From: Armatimonadota bacterium
Lineage (GTDB): Bacteria > Armatimonadota > UBA10988
DNA: 64,000 nt
Reading direction: 5' to 3'
Assembly (NCBI GenBank): GCA_016235455.1
Contig: JACRKZ010000130.1
Location: 1-64,000 of the forward strand
Both the position numbers and the translations under genes were made by a program. This document shows, one piece after another, positions 50,427-58,312 of the stretch (its first letter is position 1; each line of letters opens with the position of its first letter). Below the pieces are notes generated by a model. That model worked only from the letters and a program-made list of their open reading frames with translations, was not told where the DNA came from and made no database searches.

Positions 50427-51235
50427 GTACCCACCACCAACGGGCTGCTGAGGCGCTTGAGCAGCGCCATGGCCGACAATGCCGCCAGGTAGCTGGTTTT
50501 GGGATTGTCGGGCGAGGGGACGTTCTCCACGATCACTTCCAGCCGGCCGAACCCGCCGCTGGCTTCAATACGGTGGCAGTTCACGCTGCTGGTCGGGTCG
50601 GCCACCACGCGCACGCGGGTGCGCTCGGCGCCGATGCCGGCCAGGCTCAGCGCGGCGGCCACATTGACGTTGGCCGGAAACGCCTTGACCGCCTCGGCCG
50701 CCGACCCCTCGAAGATGGTTGTGGGCTCGGTCAGCGCGGCCAGGTCGATGCCCTGCTGCACCACCCACGGCGCGCCGGCCAGGCCGCGTGGCGGCTTGGT
50801 GGTGGTCAGCGTGACGCTGTCCAGCCCGGCGGGCAGCGCGGCGCGGATGGCGTCGAGCGCGGCGATGGCGCCGGTAGGCGCGTAGATGGTGCGGCCCGCG
50901 GCGCGCGCAGCTTCGACCAGTTCGTCGTGGCCCAGCAGACCGCCAACACTCATCACCAACACGTCGCAGCCGGCGTCGAGCGCCGCCTGCACCACGAGCG
51001 GCGCCACCGCGCCGGCGGCGGCCTCGACCACCACGTCGGAAGCGGCGCACAGCGCGGCCAGATCCAGCGATGGCACCGGCTGGCCCAGGCTGCCGAGCAG
51101 CGCCTCGCGGCGCGCGTCGTCGAGTTCGCACAGACCGACCAACTGGCCCGGTACGTCGCCGCTGTCCACGGCGCGCGCAATCGCCGCGCCAATGGCGCCG
51201 GCGCCGACCAGACCGATCTTCAATGGGCTAGCCAT
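50423..51235 (-). CDS. nadX: L-aspartate dehydrogenase
   Basis: A 270-residue NAD(P)-dependent enzyme producing iminoaspartate for quinolinate. The Rossmann motif GLVGAGAIGAAIARAV is at the N terminus, DVLVMSVGGLL follows, and the C-terminal catalytic part has FPANVNVAAALSLAG and NCHRIEASGGFG with the conserved His. It replaces the flavin oxidase NadB, which fits an organism that does not rely on oxygen for NAD synthesis. It is 12 bases after panC and overlaps nadC. Confidence 0.93.
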   Translation of the reverse strand: MASPLKIGLVGAGAIGAAIARAVDSGDVPGQLVGLCELDDARREALLGSLGQPVPSLDLAALCAASDVVVEAAAGAVAPLVVQAALDAGCDVLVMSVGGLLGHDELVEAARAAGRTIYAPTGAIAALDAIRAALPAGLDSVTLTTTKPPRGLAGAPWVVQQGIDLAALTEPTTIFEGSAAEAVKAFPANVNVAAALSLAGIGAERTRVRVVADPTSSVNCHRIEASGGFGRLEVIVENVPSPDNPKTSYLAALSAMALLKRLSSPLVVGT

Positions 51236-51247
51236 GAGAGGCTCCCT

Positions 51248-52108
51248 TCAACTCGCCAGGCTGCCACCGGGCACTATGAGCGCATTGTCGATGAGCCGCG
51301 CCGGTCCCACCCGCGCGGCCAGACAGAGCCGGCCCGGCTCGTCCAGATAGGCCATCGGCACCAGACTGCGGGGATCGACCAGACTGACATAGTCGATCTT
51401 CGCCAGCGGCTCGTCGGCGATGACGTCCGCTGCCGCATCCTCGATTGCCGCGGCCGAAACCGGCCCGCCGGCCGCCGCCTCCTGCGCCGCGCGCAGCGCC
51501 CGAGAGAGGCACAGCGCGGCCTGACGCTCGTCGGCGTCGAGGTACTGGTTGCGGCTGCTCATGGCCAGCCCATCGCTTTCGCGCACAATCGGCATGCCGA
51601 TGACCTCGATGCCGAGGCCAAGATCCTCGGTCATCCTAGAGATAACCTGGAGCTGCTGATAGTCTTTCTCGCCGTAGTAGGCGCGCGTGGGCAGAATGAG
51701 GCAGTGCAGCCGCGCCACCACCGTGGTCACGCCCGAGAAGTGGCCTGGCCGCGCCGCGCCGCACAAGCCGCTGGTCAGCTCGTCGACCTCGACGCGCGTG
51801 CAGAACCCCGTGGGATACATGGCGCTGCCGGTCGGCGCGAAGACGATCTCCAGGCCCGCCGAGCGGCAGCCGGCGAGGTCGGCCTCGAAAGTGCGCGGGT
51901 ACGCGGCAAAGTCCTCGTTGGGGCCGAACTGCTTGGGGTTGACGAAGATGCTGGCCACGGCGATGTCGTTCTCGCTCGCGGCGCGGCGCATCAGCGAGAG
52001 ATGCCCTTCGTGCAGATTGCCCATGGTCGGCACCAGGCCGATCGTCTTGCCTTCGCGCAGCCACTCGCGCGACAGCTCGCGCATGATCTGGGGGTCACAG
52101 ATAACCAT
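51248..52108 (-). CDS. panC: Pantothenate synthetase
   Basis: A 286-residue enzyme that joins pantoate and beta-alanine using ATP. The HIGH motif is PTMGNLHEGHLSL, the KMSKS-like motif is LAMSSRNQYL, and VNPKQFGPNEDFAAYPR and FSGVTTVVARL line the pocket. Start ATG 52108 (AGGA upstream) gives the normal length. It forms part of the minus-strand metabolic run, between the DnaJ-like gene and nadX. panB and panD are not in the window. Confidence 0.97.
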   Translation of the reverse strand: MVICDPQIMRELSREWLREGKTIGLVPTMGNLHEGHLSLMRRAASENDIAVASIFVNPKQFGPNEDFAAYPRTFEADLAGCRSAGLEIVFAPTGSAMYPTGFCTRVEVDELTSGLCGAARPGHFSGVTTVVARLHCLILPTRAYYGEKDYQQLQVISRMTEDLGLGIEVIGMPIVRESDGLAMSSRNQYLDADERQAALCLSRALRAAQEAAAGGPVSAAAIEDAAADVIADEPLAKIDYVSLVDPRSLVPMAYLDEPGRLCLAARVGPARLIDNALIVPGGSLAS

Positions 52109-52136
52109 CGGGTCGTCCTGGGGCGCTCGCCCGGCG

Positions 52137-53219
52137 TCAACCAGCGACGCTCAGGCTCAGCCGCCCCAGTTTATGCCCGATGAGCATCAGCGGGAAGATC
52201 AGGTTGCCGGCAAACAGCGCCATCATGCGCCAATCACCGCTGGCGCCCTCGGGTGTGAGCGCGGCGATGCCGGCCAGGCCGCCGACCAGCAGCAGCGTGG
52301 TCAGGTACGACGCGGTCAGGCTGCGGTGGAGTTTGGCGCGCATGGCCGACCACACGCAGAAGGCCGCGGCGCTGAGATAGAACAGCGCCACTGCGGCGAT
52401 GGCCAGGCCAATGCTGGCCCAGCCCGAGCCGGGGTCGGGCTTGATGCCCACGAAGGCCAACATGAAGCCCAAGGCCAGGCCGGATCCGCCGGCGGCCAGC
52501 GCCAGGTTGGTGGGCAGGGGCAGCCACGAGAGGGTCTGCTCACCGGGCTTGAGCAGGCCCCAGATGAGCATGACGACGACCCAGGCGGCGGTGAGCATGA
52601 GCGCGTAGGGCAGCCACTCATGGCGGGCGTTGAGCGCCTCCATGGCCTTCTGGCGCTGCTCGGAGAGCTTGCGTCGGCGGTCCTCGGCGGCGCGGGCCTG
52701 CTGGCCGCTCTCCAGCGCGGCGCGCAGCTTGCGGGCATAGACCACATTGCGCGGCGCGGCGGTGACGGCGCCCGAGTAGTGCACCACGGCGGCGTCCCAC
52801 TCGAGCTTGGCGGACAGCACGTCGCCCAGCAGGGCGTGGGCCGAGGCGTAGTCCGAGTCGGTGGCCAGGATCTTGCGGCATTGGGCGGCGGCCGAGTTCA
52901 GATCGCCCTGCTCCATGGCATGGACGGCATGGCGGAACCAGTCGTCGATCTGACGCTGCTTGAAGCTCGAGGGTGGCGGCGCACCCGGCGGCGGGGTGCC
53001 GCCGCGGCTCAGCGCGTCATACGCGCGGCGCTTGGCGGGGTCGCTGAGCGTGTCGTAGGCCTCGACCACCAGGATGAACTGCGCCTGCGCGGACTCCGGG
53101 TCGGCGGCCACGTCGGGGTGGAACTGGCGGGCGAGCTGGCGGAACCGGCGCTTGAGTTCGTCCGGCGCGACGTCCCGTGAGACGCCCAGTACCCCGTAGT
53201 AGTCGACTCCCCTTCGCAT
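52137..53219 (-). CDS. DnaJ-domain membrane protein with TPR-like linker
   Basis: A 360-residue protein. Residues 5-70 form a J domain (DYYGVLGVSRDVAPDELKRRFRQLARQFHPDVAADPE) with the HPD motif that stimulates Hsp70. Residues 90-170 are TPR-like helices (MEQGDLNSAAAQCRKILATDSDY). Residues 200-355 hold about five membrane segments (WLPYALMLTAAWVVVMLIWGL, LALAAGGSGLALGFMLAFV, GLAIAAVALFYLSAAAFCVW, YLTTLLLVGGLAG, LFAGNLIFPLMLIGHKLG). Zinc-finger and CTD regions of classical DnaJ are absent, so it is a specialised membrane co-chaperone. GAGGAG lies five bases upstream of ATG 53219. It sits between gspF and panC. Confidence 0.88.
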   Translation of the reverse strand: MRRGVDYYGVLGVSRDVAPDELKRRFRQLARQFHPDVAADPESAQAQFILVVEAYDTLSDPAKRRAYDALSRGGTPPPGAPPPSSFKQRQIDDWFRHAVHAMEQGDLNSAAAQCRKILATDSDYASAHALLGDVLSAKLEWDAAVVHYSGAVTAAPRNVVYARKLRAALESGQQARAAEDRRRKLSEQRQKAMEALNARHEWLPYALMLTAAWVVVMLIWGLLKPGEQTLSWLPLPTNLALAAGGSGLALGFMLAFVGIKPDPGSGWASIGLAIAAVALFYLSAAAFCVWSAMRAKLHRSLTASYLTTLLLVGGLAGIAALTPEGASGDWRMMALFAGNLIFPLMLIGHKLGRLSLSVAG

Positions 53220-53233
53220 CGCTCTCCTCGCGG

Positions 53234-54469
53234 CTACTTCAGCAGATCGCCCAGAATGCCATTGTTCATCATGCCGCTGTAGAACCGGAGCGCATAGATT
53301 AGCACCGCTACCGCGAACACCATGAGCCCGGCCACCGAACCAACGACCACTAGAGTTTGAGTCGCGGCGACCGCCTCTTGTTCGTAGTAGGTGGCAACGC
53401 GGTCCAGCAACTGGTCCACCGTGCCCGAATGCTCGCCCGTGCGCACCATCTGCGTAACTTGCACCGGGAACTCGCCGGTAGCCAGTAGCGCCTCGGTCAG
53501 TGTCGTGCCGCCGCGCAATTGGGCAGGGATGCCTTCCAGGTTAAGGGTCATGGCCAGGTTGCCGCAGGCCGGTGCCGCCACCGACGCCGCCTCGCCCGCG
53601 GGCACGCCGGCGGCGAGCAAGTCGCTCAGGACGCGCGTGTAGCGCGAGATGGCCACTTTTCGAAACAGCGGGCCGATGACCGGCGCCTTGAGCTTGAAAC
53701 GGTCGAAGCCGACGCGCAGGCCCATGATCGACGCGTAGCTGCCGCGCAGCGCGAATAGCGTGCCGATGATCAGCACGAACGGCAGCGCGAATCGCAACGT
53801 GCTGGACAGCAAGTGGGTCTTCTGGCCCATGCCCACGGCCTGAATGGCCGGTGCCACCACACCCACTACGAACATGGTGGCGAACATGGCCACCCACTGG
53901 CAGCCCATGTAGGCCAGCCGCCAGCGCAGCGAGTTGGCCACCTCCATCTCGCGCTCGAAATGCTGCGCGATACGCTCGGACTGCACGTCCAGCCGGCCGT
54001 TCACCTCGCCGGCGCGCACCATGGCCGACTCGATGACCGAGAACAGCTCGGGCCGATTCCGCAGCACCTCGTAGAACGTGGCGCCCTGCGCCGTGGACAG
54101 GGCGGTGTCGCGGGCGAAGGCCGAGAGGCGGCCGAACCCGGTGGACACCATGTTCAGCCCCTCGTGGACGGTCATCCCGGCCTTCAGGGCATGGGCCATC
54201 TGGCGCCAGAAGGCGCAGCGCGTCTGCAGGCTCACGCGCAGGAACAGGCTGGCCAGGCCGGGCGCCTCCGCGGGTGGGCTGGCCCGCCGGCCCGCCGGCT
54301 TGCTGGGCCGCCGCCCGCCGCTGAGCTTCTCGTCGACGGGCTCCAGGCCGCTGGGATGGAAGTCGCGCTCATACAGCTGGCGTAGGGCATCGCCGCGGTC
54401 GGTCGCCTCCAGGCGGCCTTCCTCAAAGTTGCCCTCCGAGGTCCGACCCCGGTAGCGGAATGCAGGCAT
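53234..54469 (-). CDS. gspF: GspF/PilC-type inner-membrane secretion or pilus assembly protein
   Basis: A 411-residue polytopic protein with the two T2SSF domains: the N-terminal FWRQMAHALKAGMTVHEGL and C-terminal YTRVLSDLLAAGVPAGEAASVA repeats, each followed by a hydrophobic helix, and a last membrane segment (VVVGSVAGLMVFAVAVLIYALRFY). A Pro/Lys-rich linker at 48-75 separates a short N-terminal beta domain (MPAFRYRGRTSEGNFEEGRLEA, which is normal for the family). It works with a GspE/PilB ATPase and pseudopilins, none of which is near. The start overlaps folK by 47 bases, an unusual location among folate and NAD genes. Confidence 0.9.
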   Translation of the reverse strand: MPAFRYRGRTSEGNFEEGRLEATDRGDALRQLYERDFHPSGLEPVDEKLSGGRRPSKPAGRRASPPAEAPGLASLFLRVSLQTRCAFWRQMAHALKAGMTVHEGLNMVSTGFGRLSAFARDTALSTAQGATFYEVLRNRPELFSVIESAMVRAGEVNGRLDVQSERIAQHFEREMEVANSLRWRLAYMGCQWVAMFATMFVVGVVAPAIQAVGMGQKTHLLSSTLRFALPFVLIIGTLFALRGSYASIMGLRVGFDRFKLKAPVIGPLFRKVAISRYTRVLSDLLAAGVPAGEAASVAAPACGNLAMTLNLEGIPAQLRGGTTLTEALLATGEFPVQVTQMVRTGEHSGTVDQLLDRVATYYEQEAVAATQTLVVVGSVAGLMVFAVAVLIYALRFYSGMMNNGILGDLLK

Positions 54470-54926
54470 GACTGTCCATCTCCATCAGCGCTTGCGCCAC
54501 GGTGCGACCGTCGGGCAGCACCAGGTCCGGCAGCAGGTCGGCCGCCGGCCGCAACACGAACTCGCGTTCGGCCAGGCCCGGGTGCGGCACGGTCAGCCCC
54601 GGCTCGTCCAGGCTCACGCCGTCCATCCACAGCAGATCGATGTCCAGCGTGCGCGGACCCCATCGTACCGTACGTACCCGGCCCAGCTCCGTTTCAACCG
54701 CCAAGGCCAGCGTCAGCAGTTCCCGCGGGCCCAAATCGGTCTCCACCAGCACCGCCGCATTGAGGAACTCGTGCAGCGCGCTCTCGCCCATGGGCGGCGA
54801 ACTGTAGACCCGCGAGCCGGCCACCAGCGCCACGCTCTCATGCGCCGCGAGGCGCGCGGCGCCAGCCCGCAGGATGGCCAGCCGGTCGCCCAGGTTCGAG
54901 CCCAGTCCCAGCAGCGCACGGCTCAT
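54423..54926 (-). CDS. folK: 6-hydroxymethyl-7,8-dihydropterin pyrophosphokinase
   Basis: A 167-residue HPPK that activates the pterin for FolP. The start SRALLGLGSNLGDRLAILRAGAARL and the RWGPRTLDIDLLWMDG Mg-ATP motif are diagnostic; HPGLAEREFVLRPAADLLPDL completes the fold. Its start ATG 54926 overlaps the folP stop (ATGA) and its 3' end overlaps gspF by 47 bases. folP-folK order is the common folate arrangement. Confidence 0.96.
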   Translation of the reverse strand: MSRALLGLGSNLGDRLAILRAGAARLAAHESVALVAGSRVYSSPPMGESALHEFLNAAVLVETDLGPRELLTLALAVETELGRVRTVRWGPRTLDIDLLWMDGVSLDEPGLTVPHPGLAEREFVLRPAADLLPDLVLPDGRTVAQALMEMDSHACIPLPGSDLGGQL

Positions 54927-55759
54927 GGCGCCCAGCCTCGCACGATGGCATCGCTCATGCGGGCCACGCGTGCCATGGCGCGCACATCATGGACTCTGAC
55001 GACATCGGCGCCACCGGCAATGGCCAGTGCCACGGCGGCCGCCGTTCCTTCCAGTCGGTCGTTGGCCTCGACGCCCAGCACCTCGCCGATGAACCGCTTG
55101 CGCGACACGCCGATCAGGATCGGGGCGCCCAGTTCGCGTAGCTCGCCCAGCCGCCGCAGCAGTTCCAGGTTGTGCGGAGTCAGCTTGGCGAAGCCAATGC
55201 CGGGGTCGACCAGGCACTGACCGCGCTCGATGCCGGCGGACACAGCCGCGGCCAGGCAACCGGCCAACGCTGTCCGCACTTGCTCTACCACATCCTCGTA
55301 ATGCGCGAGTGACTGCATTGTGTCAGGCGTGCCGCGCATATGCTGCAACACCACCGGCACGCCGGCTCGCGCCACGACTCCCGCCAGGGCGGGATCGTTG
55401 GTCAGGCCAGACACGTCGTTGACCAGATGTGCGCCGGCCGACAGCGCCGCCGAGGCCACCTCGGCCCAGCGCGTGTCCACCGACAGCGGTGCAGGCACCT
55501 CGCGCGCCAGCGCCGCGACCACGGGGCAGACGCGGTTGATCTCCTCCTGGCGGCTGATGGCCACCGCGCCGGGCCGGGTCGACTCGCCGCCGATATCGAG
55601 CCAGTCGGCGCCGTCTGCCACCATGGCTCGGCCCTGGGCCACGGCGCGCGCCACATCGCCGCCCGTGCCGTCGCCCGAGAACGAGTCGGGCGTGACGTTC
55701 ACGATGCCCATGACCAGCGTGCGCTGGCCAAAGGCGATCTCCTGGCTGGCGAGTTTCAT
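54923..55759 (-). CDS. folP: Dihydropteroate synthase
   Basis: A 278-residue TIM-barrel enzyme joining pterin pyrophosphate with p-aminobenzoate. I chose ATG 55759 because MKLASQEIAFGQRTLVMGIVNVTPDSFSGDG is the family N terminus; the longer frame runs into a palindromic repeat. Pterin-binding IVNVTPDSFS, DIGGESTRPGA, NDVSGL, DPGIGFAK and ISRKRFIG-type VSRKRFIG are all present. Followed by folK with an ATGA overlap. This is the sulfonamide target enzyme. Confidence 0.96.
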   Translation of the reverse strand: MKLASQEIAFGQRTLVMGIVNVTPDSFSGDGTGGDVARAVAQGRAMVADGADWLDIGGESTRPGAVAISRQEEINRVCPVVAALAREVPAPLSVDTRWAEVASAALSAGAHLVNDVSGLTNDPALAGVVARAGVPVVLQHMRGTPDTMQSLAHYEDVVEQVRTALAGCLAAAVSAGIERGQCLVDPGIGFAKLTPHNLELLRRLGELRELGAPILIGVSRKRFIGEVLGVEANDRLEGTAAAVALAIAGGADVVRVHDVRAMARVARMSDAIVRGWAP

Positions 55760-55775
55760 CGGACCGAGCCCGATC

Positions 55776-55875
55776 TGGGAGCGCCAAGCTCCAGTGTGGC
55801 ATTTGCGGAGTCGGCCCTGGCGTCGCGGACCGGTCGCCGTGGTGACGTGGGCCAAGCTGGAGCTTGGCGCTCCCA
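55776..55875. repeat. Perfect 19-base inverted repeat in the folP leader
   Basis: Arms 55776-55794 and 55857-55875 (GGGAGCGCCAAGCTCCAG type) are perfect reverse complements separated by 62 bases. The unit lies between the glycosidase stop (55893) and folP start. I associate the GGAGCGCCAAGCTCCAG motif with dispersed repeats seen repeatedly in uncultured bacterial genomes; in this window no second copy of the same family was found. Confidence 0.7.
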
Positions 55876-55892
55876 CAGTGAGCTCACGGCCA

Positions 55893-57794
55893 TCACTTCC
55901 CCTCCACCAGTAGCGCCACCGCGCCGTTGGTCGGCAGTTCGACCGCCTCGCCGGTCCAGGTGGCCTGGCCACTGAGCCGCCGCACCGTCCGGCCCGCGGG
56001 CAGCGTCCAGCCGACCCGGCCGGGCTGGTCGGCGCCGTTGGCGGCGATGACCAGCGTCTGCCCTTCGCGCTGCCAGGTGCGGGCATAGACGGTCTTGAGA
56101 TTGCTCGGGGCGAGCTTCAGGTCGGGTGCGGGCTCGGTGGACAGCAGCCACGGCATGAGGTTGTTGACCTCGTCGGCCACGATGCACAGGTCCTGCCAGC
56201 GCGGCGCGAAACCGCCCGGGTCGCGCTGCAGATCGAACCACGAGTAGAAGATCAGGCCCTGGGCGCCGGCCGCCAGGCGCTGGTAGGTCATCGTCCGCTC
56301 TTCTTGGAGCGTCGGCGGATGGGGCTTGGCGTCCTTCTTGTAGACGCTCCAGTCGTGGGCCTGCGGCACCTGCCAGATCGGCCCCCACGGGCCCTTGGCG
56401 GCGGCGGTCAGCGTGGTCCACTGCCCCGCCATGGCCGCCGGCGCGTCCGGGATGGGGTAGGGATCACTGCCCAGCACGTCCGCCGTGTCGACATACTGCT
56501 CCATCTGATTGACCTGATAGAGCACCGACCAGGTCGGATGGCTGGGGTCGAGCGTGGCCACGCGGCGGTAGCGCGCCGCCAGCGTGTCGTGCATGGCCAC
56601 CGGCAGTTCGTCGTTCAGGTACCAGGCCAGCAGCGCGGGATGGTCGCGGAACGTGGTCACATAGTGCTCGGCCCGCGCGTCGGCCTCGGCCGGCGCGGTG
56701 ATCTCCTTGGGTGACCACTCGGTCCCATGGTAGAGGTCCTTGATCGAGAAGATGATCTTGAGCCTGGCCGCCGCCACGGCATCGAGTCGTGCCTTCACCC
56801 CGGCATCGCCGCCATCGGTGCTGCCATAGGGCATGATGGTGTTGAACCCGCCCGCGGCGATGCGCGCCAGATCCTCGGGCTTGACCCCGCCCAGATAGAG
56901 GCCCAGCGGGAAGAACCGCTTGCCGGCCACGCGGCAGTAGCCGTCGTCGTCGATATCCACGGCCAACGGCGGGTCCTTGGGGTCGTAGACGTTCAGCGGC
57001 GCGTCCCACGCGGCCAGTTGGCTGCCGTCGTTCTTGGCCAGCAGGCGCAGCCGCAGCTCGTGGTAGCCCTTGTCGAGCTTGCCCAGCGGCAGCTTCATCG
57101 TGACCTTGGGGCCGGTGGGCACCAGGTCGACCGTGCGCAGGTTGCGATCGGCCACGGCCAGCGACAGCTTGAGCTGCGTGTCGGCCGGTGTGCGGTCGCC
57201 GGCCAGGTTGCGCCCGACCCGCACGCGCACCACAGCGTCCGGCAGGTCGGTGCCGGCGGGCACGCGGCCGCGGTAGTTGGGCCGTTCGAGGTAGGCGCTC
57301 AGCGGCGGCGGCAGCACCTCGATCACCTCGACATCGTCGAACCAGGCGGTGCCGGTGCAGCCCTTGCGCAGGTAGAGGGTGAGGTGCGACGCCGTGGCCT
57401 CGTCCGGCAGCGTGATGTCGCCAACCACCTGGAACCAGTCCGCGTCGCCCTTGCGGCCGCTGGGGTAGGCGCCGCCGAGCCAACCTTTGGGGCCGTCGAA
57501 CTCGATGCAGGTAGTGGCGCCGCTCTCCTCGCCGGTCACGCCCTGGGTTCTGACCCACACGCTGAAGCGGTACAAGCGGCCGGGCACCAGCGGCAGGGGA
57601 TAGGTGGCCATCGGGTAGGCCGCCGCGTCGGCGTTGTGGAACTTGAGGCTGCGCTGGTCGCCATGGCCGACGGTCGTGTCGAGTGTGACCTGGCGCGGCA
57701 GGTTCCAGCCGGTGGGATCGGCGGCGAAGTTGGCGTTGGGCACCAGGTTGACCGGCGCGGCAAAAAGCGTCAGGGCCAGCAGCAACGAGGACAT
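55893..57794 (-). CDS. Secreted glycoside hydrolase with N-terminal carbohydrate-binding beta-sandwiches
   Basis: A 633-residue protein from ATG 57794 (GGAG seven bases upstream). Residues 1-13 are a signal peptide. Residues 20-160 are a CBM-like jelly roll (NLVPNANFAADPTGWNLP, LTLYLRKGCTGTAWFDDVEV). Residues 175-290 form a second beta sandwich. Residues 290-580 are a clan-A TIM barrel (FFPLGLYLGGVKPEDLARIAAGGFNTIMPYG). The likely acid/base Glu is in AWYLNDELPV; the second catalytic acid is not certain. A small C-terminal beta domain follows. Substrate not deducible; related enzymes occur in Armatimonadota-like genomes. It lies just upstream of folP on the same strand but behind a long palindrome. 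Confidence 0.78.
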   Translation of the reverse strand: MSSLLLALTLFAAPVNLVPNANFAADPTGWNLPRQVTLDTTVGHGDQRSLKFHNADAAAYPMATYPLPLVPGRLYRFSVWVRTQGVTGEESGATTCIEFDGPKGWLGGAYPSGRKGDADWFQVVGDITLPDEATASHLTLYLRKGCTGTAWFDDVEVIEVLPPPLSAYLERPNYRGRVPAGTDLPDAVVRVRVGRNLAGDRTPADTQLKLSLAVADRNLRTVDLVPTGPKVTMKLPLGKLDKGYHELRLRLLAKNDGSQLAAWDAPLNVYDPKDPPLAVDIDDDGYCRVAGKRFFPLGLYLGGVKPEDLARIAAGGFNTIMPYGSTDGGDAGVKARLDAVAAARLKIIFSIKDLYHGTEWSPKEITAPAEADARAEHYVTTFRDHPALLAWYLNDELPVAMHDTLAARYRRVATLDPSHPTWSVLYQVNQMEQYVDTADVLGSDPYPIPDAPAAMAGQWTTLTAAAKGPWGPIWQVPQAHDWSVYKKDAKPHPPTLQEERTMTYQRLAAGAQGLIFYSWFDLQRDPGGFAPRWQDLCIVADEVNNLMPWLLSTEPAPDLKLAPSNLKTVYARTWQREGQTLVIAANGADQPGRVGWTLPAGRTVRRLSGQATWTGEAVELPTNGAVALLVEGK

Positions 57795-57835
57795 CAGCGT
57801 CTCCGCGACCGCGCGCGGCGACGCCGCTGTCGGGC

Positions 57836-58204
57836 CTACTTCGACGGCGCGCTGGTCGTGGAGTCGCTCTTCGCCGTGGACGTGCCAGTGTCCTTGGCCG
57901 TGCTCGAACTTGCGGTGCTGTCGCTGCTGCCGGAGCCGGCGCTGCTGCTGCTTTCGCTGCTGCTGCTACTGCTCTCGCCGGAGCCCTCGGCCGGCGCCGC
58001 GGGCTTGGTGGCGCCATTCTTCGAACTCGACTTGTAGTCGTTGACATGCCAGCCGCTGCCCTTGAACACCAGGGCGGCGGCATGAAAGACCTTGCGCACG
58101 TTCTCGCTGCCACAGTCGGGGCAGTCGGGCTGTGGAGCTTTCCACTCCATGCGCGTCTCCCAACCATGGTCGCAGTCGCGGCAGCGGAACTCGTACAGCG
58201 GCAT
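57836..58204 (-). CDS. FmdB-type zinc ribbon protein with Ser/Thr-rich tail
   Basis: A 122-residue protein. Residues 1-60 form the FmdB putative regulatory domain: MPLYEFRCRDCDHGWE with two CxxC pairs (CRDC, CPDC) and SGWHVNDYKSSS. The remaining 60 residues are a low-complexity Ser/Thr/Ala/Gly tail, unusually long and likely disordered. FmdB proteins are widespread zinc ribbons of uncertain function, sometimes near amide metabolism or translation genes. A TATAAT -10 lies 22 bases upstream. Start ATG 58204. It precedes the glycosidase gene by 41 bases. Confidence 0.85.
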   Translation of the reverse strand: MPLYEFRCRDCDHGWETRMEWKAPQPDCPDCGSENVRKVFHAAALVFKGSGWHVNDYKSSSKNGATKPAAPAEGSGESSSSSSESSSSAGSGSSDSTASSSTAKDTGTSTAKSDSTTSAPSK

Positions 58205-58225
58205 CGTCCTAACCTCTGGCCCTCG

Positions 58226-58231
58226 ATTATA
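58226..58231 (-). promoter_or_regulatory. Consensus -10 (TATAAT) for the FmdB-type gene
   Basis: The complement of ATTATA at 58226-58231 is a perfect TATAAT, ending 21 bases before the ATG at 58204. No -35 with 16-18 base spacing is obvious. Confidence 0.55.
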
Positions 58232-58289
58232 GGCCCGGAGTCGCTACATAACGCGCGCCTTTACAAGGTCTTTACCGCCAACCGCATGG

Positions 58290-58295
58290 TATCCT
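58290..58295 (+). promoter_or_regulatory. -10 hexamer (TATCCT) before the CbbQ-like ATPase gene
   Basis: TATCCT ends 17 bases before ATG 58313 with GAGGTG between. No -35 recognised. Confidence 0.35.
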
Positions 58296-58312
58296 GGCGG
58301 CGAGGTGCACCG

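Noticed and set aside
54923..56086. Longer start for folP
   Set aside because: The extra 109 residues are translated from the palindromic repeat and the 3' end of the glycosidase gene.
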